A DNA stretch of 64,000 bases from Calliopum simillimum (lineage: Eukaryota > Arthropoda > Insecta > Diptera > Lauxaniidae): NCBI GenBank assembly GCA_951812925.1, contig OX638370.1, positions 99,462,897 to 99,526,896 of the forward strand, in the 5' to 3' direction. This document shows, in pieces, positions 12,646 to 23,264 of this stretch (the first letter of the stretch is position 1; the number at the start of each line of letters is the position of its first letter). The notes under the pieces were generated by a model. The model ran no database searches and was not told where the DNA came from. It was given only the letters and a program-made list of their open reading frames with translations. Both the position numbers and the translations under genes were made by a program.

Positions 12646-12829
12646 TTTCTTTTTTAGCTATGTTTAGGTACTGTCAATTTATCTGGCCTCACGCTTGAAA
12701 ATGTAAATATTTTATTGACCAAACTCACCCACTACCATTACTTTGGTAGAAATTGGCGAAAAAGAAAAAAGGTAACCACATAACCCAAACTTACTCTAAT
12801 TAGAAAATTTTACTTATATCGTAGGTGCC

Positions 12830-13475
12830 GCGCCTTCTTGTCCGAGTTAACTTATTTTTTGCTTAGAATTTGCACTTAAAGTTCTTAGTGTCAGTGTGAA
12901 ATTTAGAAGGATTGTCTCAAAAATTGTTTTCAGTATAGCGTTTTGAAGCTTTTGCTTATATGGGTGGTGCCATGCCTTCCCATCCGAGTTTACCTTCAGT
13001 TTAGTCCGGAGCTTGCATTTATAGTTCTTAGTGTTCGAGTGAAATTTAGTTGGACTATCACAAAAAATGTTTTCGGTATGGCATATTGAAACTTTTGCTT
13101 ATATGGGAGTTACCACGCCCTCTTGTCCAAATTTGCCTAGTTTTTTCTCAGAGCTTGCGCTAACTTTTCTTATTATTTAAGTGTATTTTGGCTGCATTGC
13201 GGTGAAAAATACTTCTAAAGATGCATTTCGAATATATTTTTTGTATAGGCGGTAGGCGTGTCCGTTGATCGTTTTCGCTGATTTTCAATCCCATGAGTTT
13301 ACTTTGACGATGGAGGCAAACTACCAGCCAGACAGAAGGACATGGCTATATCCAATTAGTAGGTGACGCTGATCAAGAATATATATACTTTTCTTTATCT
13401 GTCATGCCTCTTTCTCTGCGTTACAAACGGAAGGACAAAGTGAATATAACCTTGGTGAAGGGTATAAAAATTTAA
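12830..13475. repeat. Dispersed repeat D with three tandem ~140-bp units
   Basis: Three units starting near 12830, 12965 and 13100 repeat the phrases 'ccgagtt..ctagtttttt', 'cagagcttgcgct', 'agttcttagtgtt', 'gtgaaatttagttgga' and 'cttttgcttatatgggaggt'. They are followed by 'cagacagaaggacatggctatatcc', 'aggtgacgctgatcaagaatatatatac' and a final 'cttggtgaagggtataaaa'. The same order recurs in a shorter copy at 46080-46500. The ending resembles a very common intergenic repeat of higher flies. Function and class are unknown to me. Confidence 0.55.
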
Positions 13476-13932
13476 GCAACTTCTCCGCCTTTGAGGAAAA
13501 TATCAAAAATATTTGAGCCTTCTCCACATGCATAGAAAATCACAAATCAATTGTTTAAGCTGTTTTGTAAGTTTTGATTTCTTATGCATTATAATTGACC
13601 ACAGTAATGCAATAAATTGTTCGAATGAAATAAATCTTGAAAGCCAATAGCCGTCATATGGGTGAAAAGTCGGAACTTTAAACGATTTTTAACGGTCATG
13701 AAATTAATCTCGGTCATGGTCTCTGAGATTTTATTCTTTTAATTTAACGTCCAATCCGTCAGCACCGACCAAAAAAAAAAAAAAAACAAAAAAAATGTAT
13801 CCGCTTTAATGTATATTCAGCATTTCCAATTATACTAAAGCCCACTTTAGTCTACAAAGTTTTTTGTAATGTGGCAGCTTTGCTTAAAAGGAATCTAATC
13901 GGCAAAGTATTTTGGCGTTAAATCTAAAAGTC

Positions 13933-13970
13933 TATAAATTAGTTGCAAGCAGGAGAAAAATTTAGTCTTT
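13933..13970 (+). promoter_or_regulatory. TATA box and initiator of the Kunitz gene
   Basis: TATAAA lies at 13933-13938 and a TTAGTC initiator (one mismatch to the fly consensus TCAGTY) at 13962-13967. Its A is 31 bases after the first T of the TATA box, the normal spacing. This predicts a start at 13964 and a 39-base leader before the ATG at 14003. Confidence 0.65.
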
Positions 13971-14002
13971 AAAAACTGTTTCTCAGCTTTAACTCGATAA
14001 AA

Positions 14003-14302
14003 ATGAAAGTTTTCTTAATATTTTTTGTAGCTTTTAGTTACCTTGCATACACTTTTGCCGTAAAAGATCGTAAGTTTGCCTCAAGAAAATAAAAATTAAT
14101 TTCGATATTGACATAATTTATTGGTTTTACAGCTGTATGTGCCCTAGAATTTGCTGATTCTGGTCCTTGTTATGCAAATTTCCCAAGACATTCCTACAAT
14201 TTGGCAACAAATAATTGTGTAAAATTTACTTATGGCGGCTGTTTGGGAACTGATAATCGATTTTATACTAAGGAAGAATGCGAGAACCGTTGTAAGGAGT
14301 AG
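14003..14302 (+). CDS. Secreted single-domain Kunitz-type serine protease inhibitor
   Basis: The gene has two exons, 14003-14069 and 14133-14302, split by a 63-bp intron with a perfect 'gtaagt' donor and 'ttttacag' acceptor; joining them gives 79 codons (78 residues). Residues 1 to about 19 form a signal peptide (MKVFLIFFVAFSYLAYTFA). The rest is one Kunitz/BPTI domain with six cysteines spaced 9-15-7-12-3, including 'GPC', 'F.YGGC' and the final 'EEC...C'. The usual first spacing is 8, so one residue is inserted before the reactive loop. The P1 position after 'GPC' is Tyr, not Lys/Arg, which predicts inhibition of chymotrypsin- or elastase-like rather than trypsin-like proteases. Secretion to haemolymph, gut, salivary or seminal fluid is possible; the tissue cannot be read from sequence. 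It may sit in an intron of the dpr gene on the opposite strand. Confidence 0.9.
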
Positions 14303-14309
14303 AAAGCAG

Positions 14310-15270
14310 TCTAAGCAAAATTGGCCAAAAGAAATAAGGAAATATTATTTTACTTATTTCAAAAACTTTATTTCAATATGCATGCATTTTTAAAACTTTT
14401 GCTACATATGCAGGAGTTTATTTTCAAACAACATAAATGACAATTTTATTCTTTTATTTTTAATTATAAAGGATTTCTTAGAAAGTCAATTACTTTTCCT
14501 TATAATACAAAAGAAAAAAAAAAAACATTTTGCATAAAAATCTTTCAAATTTTTTTTCTTTGAATAAAAAAGAAGAAAAAACCATGCAACCCACTAAGAA
14601 TTTGTGGAAATTTACTTTTACGAGCTGAACAATTTCAAATGTTCTTTTTGACATTGCATGTCCTAAAATGTAAGTGTTCTAAGGCTCAACAGTTAAACAA
14701 AAAAAAAAAAAAAAAAAAAAACAAAGTGCCCGTGCTTGAATTCGAACCTGGGTCCGCCGTGTAATAGATAGGAACATATGTGTAATTGAATATCAAAACT
14801 GCCTAAGTTCCTCCCTGATATGTAGGCAAAATGAAATAAATTTAAATCAGTTAAATGAATTTCATTTTGTTTCGCCTAAATATTAAAAGCAGACTAAAGT
14901 TATTTTGATATTTGATGACACAAATTACGTGTTATCACACTCCAATTACAAATTTGTTTGACTTCTCGGCAGTGGAGGATTAACACAAGGGCAAATGTAG
15001 GGCGACAATTTTGCAGTGCCGTAAAAAAATTGAGAATTTTTAAAATTTTGCAATTATTTAAAAAAGATCTTAAAAACCGCCTTATTGACCGCGCAATTTT
15101 TAAAAAATTAAAACAAAATTAATAAGGGTCCTTATGTCTGTCTGACTATTAATGTATATGACAAATGTGTCACTACCCAACAGAAAATTTCGATGGGCAT
15201 CCCCAAGATGCAATAGCGATGCGCGTCCTTCTCGCATCTAAAGAGCTGATTTGTATGCGCATATTTTCTG
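14310..15270. other. Kunitz 3' flank with polyadenylation signal and tRNA-like motif
   Basis: An AATAAA occurs near 14563, about 260 bases after the Kunitz stop; no nearer canonical signal is clear. At about 14733-14750 the minus strand reads 'cccaggttcgaattcaagc', a B-box core, followed on that strand by a long poly-T run, which suggests a tRNA-derived SINE remnant. No other gene is seen. Confidence 0.45.
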
Positions 15271-15278
15271 CGCTATAG

Positions 15279-15515
15279 GTAGCGAGAGCGAAGCGCATTC
15301 AAAGAGCATTTCTGGTAGCGAGAGCGATGCGCATCCAAAGAGCATTTCTGGATGCGAGAGCGATGCGCATCCAAAGAGCATTTCTGGTAGCGAGAACGAA
15401 GCGCATCCAAAGAGCATTTCTGAATGCGAGAGCGATGCGCATCCAAAGAGCATTTCTGGATGCGAGAGCGATGCGCATCCAAAGAGCATTTCTGGTAGCG
15501 AGAACGAAGCGCTTT
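15279..15515. repeat. 36-bp minisatellite, array 1
   Basis: About six and a half copies of a 36-bp unit with core 'gagcatttctggtagcgaga' then 'gcgatgcgcatccaaa'. Each unit contains the perfect 10-base palindrome GATGCGCATC (varied to GAAGCGCATT/C in some units). Because 36 is a multiple of three and the unit lacks stops in most frames, several overlapping reading frames are open on both strands (repeat peptide SISGSESDAHPK in one); none looks like a gene. Confidence 0.9.
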
Positions 15516-15569
15516 CGGTCACGTATTAACGTACAAAACAAAATAAATCAATAAGTCGTCTTCGTAAGA

Positions 15570-15670
15570 GCGCGATGATAGAGCAGTGGTCTAGCGACTG
15601 GCACTGCGTTTGAGAGTTGTAGCAACCGTGAGGTCCTCGGTGCAACTCCGGCCCAGACATAACATAAAAG
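15570..15670 (+). repeat. tRNA-derived SINE head between two minisatellite arrays
   Basis: An A-box-like 'tagagcagtgg' lies at 15579-15589 and a B-box-like 'ggtgcaactcc' at 15639-15649, 50 bases apart, the layout of an internal RNA polymerase III promoter. The sequence between cannot be folded into a convincing cloverleaf by eye and the B box has two mismatches, so a SINE or tRNA pseudogene is preferred over a working tRNA. Confidence 0.55.
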
Positions 15671-15825
15671 TTTTCAATTTGCAATTTTTCAATTAGAATT
15701 AATTTAGTAAAATAAAAATAATTATAATTACATAAAAAAAAACAAATAATAGTCTGATGAGTCTTGACGAAAGACGTAAAATTTCAATTAAAAATTAATT
15801 TTTTAAATATTTTTATTGTCATCCA

Positions 15826-16060
15826 AAAAGCATCCAAAGAGCATTTCTGGTAGCGAGAGCGATGCGCATCCAAACAGCATTTCTGGATGCGAGAGCGATG
15901 CGCATCCAAAGAGCATTTCTGGTAGCGAGAGCGATGCGCTTCCAAAGAGCATTTCTGGTAGCGAGAGCGATGCGCATCCAAACAGCATTTCTGGATGCGA
16001 GAGCGATGCGCATCCAAAGAGCATTTCTGGTAGCGAGAGCGAAGCGCTTCGTTCCAATGA
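15826..16060. repeat. 36-bp minisatellite, array 2
   Basis: Six further copies of the same 36-bp unit as array 1, 310 bp away. Units alternate between the 'ctggtagcgagagcg' and 'ctggatgcgagagcg' types in the same pattern as array 1, suggesting that the two arrays come from one duplicated higher-order block. One unit carries 'cttccaaag' instead of 'catccaaag'. It is followed by degenerate 'gcgctt' phrases to about 16140. Confidence 0.9.
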
Positions 16061-16332
16061 CATGCCAATGTTAATTTCAGCGCTTTTGGCAACGAGAGAG
16101 ATGCGCTTCACTGCTGCTTTAGAGCGCTTCAGAAGCGTTATTGATGCGCTCCATTCCCCATTGGGTACGTTCATAAATTTTGGGTTTAATTATTTGTGCT
16201 GCTTTTGATACTTCTAGAATTTTCGCTCGAAATACACTGTAGTAGCGAAGTAAAGCAAAAGCATGTCGCTGCTATTCAAGTTCTAGGAAAAGATCCTAGA
16301 AACTACAGCAGACTCCTAACTCGAGCCATCAG

Positions 16333-19300
16333 TGTAAGGATGATTCTAAGAAAAATATACCATTCAATGTGTTGGGGCTCAAAACCGTGTTAAAGTATGG
16401 AACTTGATATTTTAACTGTTTGAAACAGATACTTAACAATCAATAGCTTAAAAATAAAAATTGTTCTAAATGTTTTACTTTTGAAATAACATAATATAAA
16501 ATATTCAAAAGTCATTCTCCATACTGTCCCTTTCCGTTTCTTAGGGCACTTAATTTGCCCGTTTTGCATATCACGTTATTTTCTTAAAAAAATCTTATAC
16601 GACATTGTTTGTATAAGTATTAACCTCAGTTACTTTTTTTTTTCAGTGTTAATTTTTCGAAACAAATTTTTATATTAAATTGACAACTGTCTCTTCATTG
16701 TAGACTATCTCCGCTAAGATTTTCATTGAACAAAAGCAGAACTAAATGTGAAGAGAAATTGGAGACTCTATTCTCAGTACACTCAGTTTCGGTTTTTTGA
16801 CAGTGAGTGTGGTATATAGAACGCAAGTGTGTGTCATTCTCCCTATAAGTTTTTTTATTTTATATTGTATTACTTACAAAATTAAGGGTCGAAATTTAGA
16901 TGCAACTCAGAAGTTAGAAGAACTTTTAAAAACTATAACTGCATCATTTTTTGTTATTTCGAGAAAAACCACTGGAGCACTTTTGATTCTACTAAAGTCC
17001 TATTTTGGCTAAAAAATCATGTTTCTTGGCCATAATTTTTTTTCATTAGAAAATGGATACTCAAAGTTGTTTTAGAAATAAAGCATATGTCCTTAGAAAC
17101 ATTTTGTCGTTTAAAAATTATAAATTTTTTTGGTGGTATAGATAACATTCGCGTTTTTACGTTTTTCAATTATGCGATCGGAGAAACTATTTTTTTATTA
17201 GCTACCAACAATGAAAATACATTGATGATTGGAGCTTACTGTTCAGTGTTTTTGAGTAAAACAACAATAAAAACACAAAAAACAAGGCAAAAGGGAAAAA
17301 ACAAAGAAATTTGAATTTTTGCATGTGCCGTGTTTTTCTTGTAGCTGTGATTCTCGTCGACTAAATTTTGAGATAATCGCTTTTCCAATTGGGGCATTTT
17401 CCCATACAAAAAGAAAAAAAATTTTTTTTTAACTACATTAAACAAAAATTAAAATAATCACAATTGATGTGTTTTGCAATGCGTAACACGAATCCAACCT
17501 CAGAATTGCTCTATCGTGTATCGTTTATGAGATATTGTAACCTAAAGAACAAAAAAAGTCGTTTTTTGCCATTTTTTGAAGCTTCATAACTATGTAACAT
17601 ATCATTTATTCGTCAAGTGTGGCTTAAATACTTAAAAGCTCTAAACTTTTCCTTTAAAACCTAATTTAAATTATATTTATATCTCCACGCTTCTAAGAGA
17701 TATCGTAGACCGAAATATTGTCAAAACGGGTTTTTTGCACTTTTGTGTCTTTTTAGGTTAGGATATCTTTGAGGAAAAAAAAGATATCAACATAATTTAA
17801 ATTAGGTTTTAAAAGCAAAGATTACGTCTTTAAAGTTGCTTACCATACTTAACGAAGTTAAAATTTCTTTCACATTTTAAACATGTTCAACGAACCGACC
17901 ATTTCAAAATTCAGCCTTATGCCATACACGTAACAACAACACTCGGGGTGTCAAACGGCTGAATTTAGAAGTAGTCGGTTCGTTGAACATGTTTAAAATG
18001 TGAAAGAAATTTTAATTTCGTTAAGTCTGGTAAGCAAGTTTAAAGTCGTAATCTTTGCTTTTAAAACCTAATTTAAATTATGTTGATATCTATTTTTTCC
18101 TCAAAGATATCCTAACCTAAAAAGACACAAAAGTGCAAAAAACCCGTTTTGACAATATTTCGGTCTACGATATCTCTTAGAAGCGTGGAGATAGAAATAT
18201 AAATTAAATTAGGTTTTAAAGGAAAAGTTTGGAGCTTTTAAGTATCTAAGCCACATTTGACGAATAATTGATATGTTACATAGTTATATAGCTTAAAAAA
18301 ATGGCAAAAAACTACTTTTTTTTGTCTATAGGTTACAATATCTCATAAACTATACACGATAGAGCAATTCTGAGGTTGGATTCGCGTTTAGCATCGCAAA
18401 ACACATCGATTGTGATTATTTTAATTTTTGTTTAATGTAGTTAAAAAAATTTTTTTTTCTTTTTGTATGAGAAAATGCCCCAATTGGAAAAGCGATTATC
18501 TCAAAATTTAGTCGAGGAGTCACGAGTGAAAATTTTTTTATACATCATTTGAACGATAAGTAAACAGAATCTGGAAAAAAATTTGATGTGCTACGACGTC
18601 CGATTTAGAACGGGTTAAGGCACACCGTGCAAAGCGTCTGTTGAGGAATTGACTTATTATAGTCAATTTTGACCTGTGGTGGGTCCCGAAACTAGTAACG
18701 CAAACCAGCCTTCCGATACATTTTTTGCTTTTTTTAGTTATGTGTATTTTTGCCTTGTTTTTTGTGTTTTTATTTTTGTTTTTCTCAAAAACACTGAACA
18801 GTAAGCTCCAACCATCAATGTATTTTCATTGTTGGTAGCTAATAATGTAAATCATCATCTGTTCCAAAATCAAAATATTAAAACTATTTTTACTTAAAAG
18901 CAAGGTACTTAACGGAAAAAGTGTATGTAACAAAAAATATTTGGAATTGTTCATAGAATATGCGTGAATCTTTTCAGAATTTTTTAAAATATGTTATAAT
19001 TTTAAAACTTGGTCAAAAAAAAAAATTACAAAAATTTTTAAAAAATTCACACTTATTTTTTAAAGGATTTCGAGCATTTTACGTTATGAAAAATTTTTTT
19101 GTAGATGCCTTGGTTTTGACTAAGCTTAGCATTTTGCTGCCGAACGTGAGGAAACAGCTGAAAATTCTCAATTTGATCAATTTATTGGTTTCGGGATGAT
19201 TTTTTTTTTTTGATACGGTCTACTTTACATATTTTTTATCTTATCTTTACATAATTAAAACAATAAGCAATAAGAGTCACTATCTACCAAGTACAGCTTC

Positions 19301-19637
19301 TTTAGAAATAATAATTTTCATTGTAGTGTAACTGTTTTTGTCACTCTCCCGTCAAATTTACTCCGGAAGAATGGTTCTCTTATAAGACATTGTTGTTTAT
19401 TAGTTAATTCATAAGATTTGTTGAACTAATTTTCTTTTTTATGATTAGGGGCTGTCCATAAACCTCGCGACGCTCCAACATACATAAATGTTGAGGGATG
19501 TCACCTGGTTATTATCCAAAATCATATTAAATTCTTACTTTTTTGACTAAATTGAAATTTTTGTTTTCGGATACGCTGAGATAAACTTTTTTTAAATTGC
19601 ACAAAGTCTTTCGGTGTTGCCACCTCCTACTGCTATA
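16333..19637 (+). mobile_element. Family A copy 2, split by a 2.3-kb insertion
   Basis: The left part (16333-16884) carries the A start ('ataccattcaatgtgttggggctcaaaacc'), 'cattctcc' and 'tgtgtcattctccctataag' phrases. Homology stops at 'acttacaaaattaa' (about 16884) and resumes at 'atctttacataattaaa' near 19232, running to 'tcggtgttgccacctc' at about 19630. The doubled 'ttaca.aattaa' at the two junctions could be a target duplication. The 3' third of A is missing. Confidence 0.65.
17195..18845. repeat. Long inverted repeat (1.65 kb hairpin)
   Basis: The left arm runs from 'ttattagctaccaacaatga' at 17195 and its reverse complement ends 'attgttggtagctaataa' at 18845. Arms of more than 700 bp match closely along their length, including 'aattgctctatcgtgtat' (17504) against 'atacacgatagagcaatt' (18353) and 'acatgttcaacgaaccgac' (17882) against 'gtcggttcgttgaacatgt' (17972). 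The non-paired centre is only about 70 bp. The right arm has an extra segment at about 18540-18745. No coding frame is convincing. It lies inside the insert in family A copy 2. Confidence 0.85.
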
Positions 19638-19639
19638 CC

Positions 19640-19802
19640 TGCCGTTTTTTGAATTATTGATATATGTAAATACCAAAAGTGTTTGTCGCATGAGGCTTTC
19701 TACCAGATAGGAAATTGCGTAAGTCAGAATCGGTCTAATTATAGCCTTAAAAATCCACAAAACTTCTTTACAGTAATTAGTGCGACAAATTGAAGCCAAT
19801 TT
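19640..19802 (-). pseudogene. Non-LTR reverse transcriptase remnant
   Basis: The minus strand reads CKEVLWIFKAIIRPILTY in one frame, matching the C-terminal part of jockey/R1-type reverse transcriptases ('..W.Y.A.IRPIL.YG..VW'). It is only about 50 codons long and directly abuts the broken end of family A copy 2. Confidence 0.6.
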
Positions 19803-19804
19803 TT

Positions 19805-20930
19805 CTTATTAAAAGGAAATGTCGATATATACGCCAGAAAAGGGTCTTAACATAAGCAGTCTCAATTTTACCGATTTTGTCAACAATTAGATTATTCAAA
19901 AGAAGTTCAATTTAAATGCTTTTTTGTATTTACTAAATTGATGATAACGGGTGCGAAAAAAAGAGTAAGTTTTCGTGGAAATACCCAATTACTACACAAC
20001 TAAATTCATGTATGAAATAAAAGTAATATTGAAAAATACCCAATATTTTTCAGTATTTAAATGATTCTAAATATTCGTGTCACCCTTAGTAATATATGTA
20101 TTCCCCGCCGACATACATATTAAATGAAAAAACCCACATTATGTCAAAAGCTGTGATTTCCTTTTCCGCTTTTGTAAATCACATTGATAACAATGGCGCT
20201 TCTATAGGGCGATAAAAAAGAGAGAACAAAAAAATAAAACGTCTCACACAAAAGCCAGCTTTTTGCATAAAGAGTCATGGAGCAGAAATAAAGTAAATTT
20301 GCTTTGTAGAAGTTAATAAAAAATAAATATGTTAATGTTGAAAAACAATTGAGTATGAGCAACATGGGCACGCATACATACAAGTACCCGTACGTGTACA
20401 TAAAGGTTCCCTCGTAAGTGTGGAGTGTGATATGCGAAAAACTCCTGATGCGTACATGATACGCTTTGATGTTATCAGTGCATTATTTCTAATGTTGCTA
20501 AGGCAATTTGAGGTGGTTTTAACGCGTAAAAATCCTTGAAATGTTATTAGGAAAAAATCTCATTATATTAACTGACAAATGTGTAAATGTTGGAAAAATG
20601 AAAAAATTTAGAAATTTAAAAAATACAAGAGGCGACGGAATTCGCTTAATTTAGCTGTCACATAATATTGCATATAATTCGCTTAAAAAGCTGATTTATA
20701 AAATATGTAGCAAACAATATTAAGATATGTACTCGAAAAAAAGTAGTCAACAAAAAATTTGTATGAAACTTTAATTTTTTGACCAAACAAAAGAAAGTAA
20801 TATATTTTTTGAAGCTCAAGGGTATTTCTTTAAGAAAATGCATTGGGAAAAAATAAAATAATACGTTTTTTTAAAGTAAGTTTTTGTTAATAGTACACTA
20901 CTTAGCTACAAAATCAATATGGGGCATTAC
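19805..20930. other. No gene recognised
   Basis: AT-rich sequence with short frames on both strands. Nothing with splice signals or domain similarity is evident. Confidence 0.4.
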
Positions 20931-21276
20931 ATGTGTGAGTGATTTTCCAAAAAATATTCCATTCAAAGTCCCGGGGCTCAAAACCTTGTTTAAATTTAAA
21001 ATCTGATATTTTATCTATTTTATAGAGATACTTAACCAGAGCTTCTTTACAAATACCTAACTTGAAAAAAATAAAAAATTTATATTTTCTTGTGAAATTA
21101 TAACATGAGGGATTGAAAACTCATTCTCCATCCTATCCCTAACCGTTCCTTAGTGCACTTAATGTGCCAGTTTTGAATATAACATTATTTTCTAAATAAA
21201 ACTTATACGACGTTGTTTGTATAAATATTTATTTCAGCTACTGTTTTTCTGTGTTATCTCTTCAAAAATCTTTTTT

Positions 21277-22394
21277 ATAGGGGTGAGTGGGGTAAAGTGG
21301 GAAATTTTTCTTCGAAGCTCCATAAAATGAACAAAACTTTTTATTTTTTCATGTTTCAACTTCCTTCTGTAAAGAAAATTAAATAAGCTATATTTTTTAG
21401 TGATGAATCGTACCGAAAATATTGATTTTATGTTGAGTACGACGCTTTGACCGAGGATGCCCAAAATGGCAAAAATTAAAAAACATGGGATAAAGTGCGA
21501 AACTTTCAAAAACTTATCAAAACTAACACAAATGTTGGAACAAAGTTCTAATATCTTCATTGTAAGTCAAAAAAGGTTCAAAGAACACATCCATAGGAGT
21601 AAATATGAAAAAATAATTTTGCCGGAAAAAAATAAATAAAAAAATGTGTTTGAAAAAATTTGTGAAATTTTAGCTTATTCGTCGTTCTCTGATGAAGCAT
21701 CCAAGTCCGAGTCACAGTGTTTGCACTAAAGAAGCTTCTAGTGATATTAACGTATTTCAAGGGAAATGGGCGTTGACAATCCTTTTTGTTGCATTTGATT
21801 GTATTGTGTTTGGTCATGATTTCGGGCATGAGTTCCATGCAAATGGTACAAAAATCACGATCTTCATCAGAGCTGGAACTTCTTTGTTTTCTATCTTTTG
21901 TGATTCATTTCCCTCTTTCTTTTGTGAATTTGCTAAACGTTTCTCAACTGCTTTTCGCAAGTCGTTTAGCTTTTCCGGAGTTGTTAAAACGACGTTTTTC
22001 ATGGCTTTCCGACCTCTACTAAATTTGTGTTTTGTTTGGCCAATTTTCAATGGACCGGCTGCGTGAAATAAAATTTCCCACTTTACCCCTACACCACATT
22101 TTGCAAAAAATGTGAGCGTAATTCTTTCACTATCTGAATTACACGGAATCCTTTTGCGTCATCAAAATTAAGACTACTCGGAATATTTAAGTGTACCTAT
22201 AATTGGTTTCTCTCTTAAAACAGTAAAAATATGGATATTTAAAAATTAAAAAATTAAATTTCAAAATAACTTAAAATCTTTACATGACTTTACTTTACAA
22301 ACTGTACATATCAGAAGCGCATAACAGCTATATTTTGCTAGTGTGCCCGGAAAAGGGCATTTCGCACTCTACCCCACTTCCCACTTTACCCCAT
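21277..22394 (-). mobile_element. pogo-like DNA transposon remnant with transposase C-terminus
   Basis: The ends are inverted repeats: left 'ggggtgagtggggtaaag', right (reversed) 'ggggtaaatggggtaaag', each next to TA within family A, consistent with TA target duplication. On the minus strand, between about 22050 and 21670, frames read LKIGQTKHKFSRGRKAMKN..LTTPEK and then, after a frameshift, DFCTICMELMPE...C...CQRPFPLKYVNI...CKHCDSDLDASSEND. The 'K.RKR.K...LT.TPEK' region and a cysteine-rich zinc-finger-like tail with acidic end are typical of insect pogo/Tigger-type transposase C-termini. The catalytic DDE region is absent. Confidence 0.6.
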
Positions 22395-23264
22395 TTACCC
22401 CTATACAATGGAATTGACATACATAAAAGTTGGTCCCTCATTTTAGACTATCTCCGCGCAGCTTTTCTTTTTCTAACTTTAAATTTTTCAAATATTGAGT
22501 AAACAGAAAACTGAAAAAGAAGAGAAAGAGGAAGTTTATTGTGTTTTCAGCTCTGTCAGTTTTGGTTTTTCGATAGTGAGTGTTCGTGCGCTTTTTTTTA
22601 AAAGAGTTTAAAAATTTTGTAAGAAACGCAAGTGTGCATCATTCTCCGCGTAAGTTTTTTTTTATATTAATAAACATATTATTTTATCTCTATATAATTA
22701 AATCAATAACATTAGAGGGCCTATCCATTAGTTTCAACTTAAAAAAAAAAAAATTCCTACTTCCATTGTGATGCTACTGTTTTTGCAATTTTTTGTCATT
22801 CTCCGTTTCATCATTCTCCATATTTTATTTGGAAAATTTCATCATTCTTCGTTTAGTAACCCTCCATATGGCTTTGTTTCGGTTAGTTTTGCTTAAGCTA
22901 TTTATTTAAAAAATAATAATTGAAATTTAGTTTTAAAACACTTAATTAAACGTTTTTTTAAATCCAACATGAATTTTGAGTGTTGCTACCTGGTTATTCT
23001 CGAAAATCTTATAAAAATTCTTACTATTTTTGACTAAATCGAAGTTTTTGGTTTCAAAAACACTCAGATAAACTTTTTTAAAATTTTATAAAATTTTTGG
23101 TGTTGCCACGCAGTTTTTTTTTTACTTAGACCATTTATTTAAGCGTCGATCAGTTATTAACGATTTTAACAACCATGTTTTAATGTGTAATTATACCTTA
23201 TGGCGAATTTTGTAAAATAAAACACATTTTCGAAAATTTTTTTTTTAACAAGTCGTTTCAGAGG

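Noticed and set aside
15579..15649. A working tRNA gene
   Set aside because: Two B-box mismatches and no convincing cloverleaf; better read as SINE or pseudogene.
15279..16060. CRISPR-like look of regular 36-bp repeats
   Set aside because: The units are directly adjacent with no unique spacers, and the genome is eukaryotic.
15251..16208. Several overlapping reading frames in the 36-bp arrays
   Set aside because: They are open in many frames on both strands because the unit length is a multiple of three; no start context, domain or splice signal.
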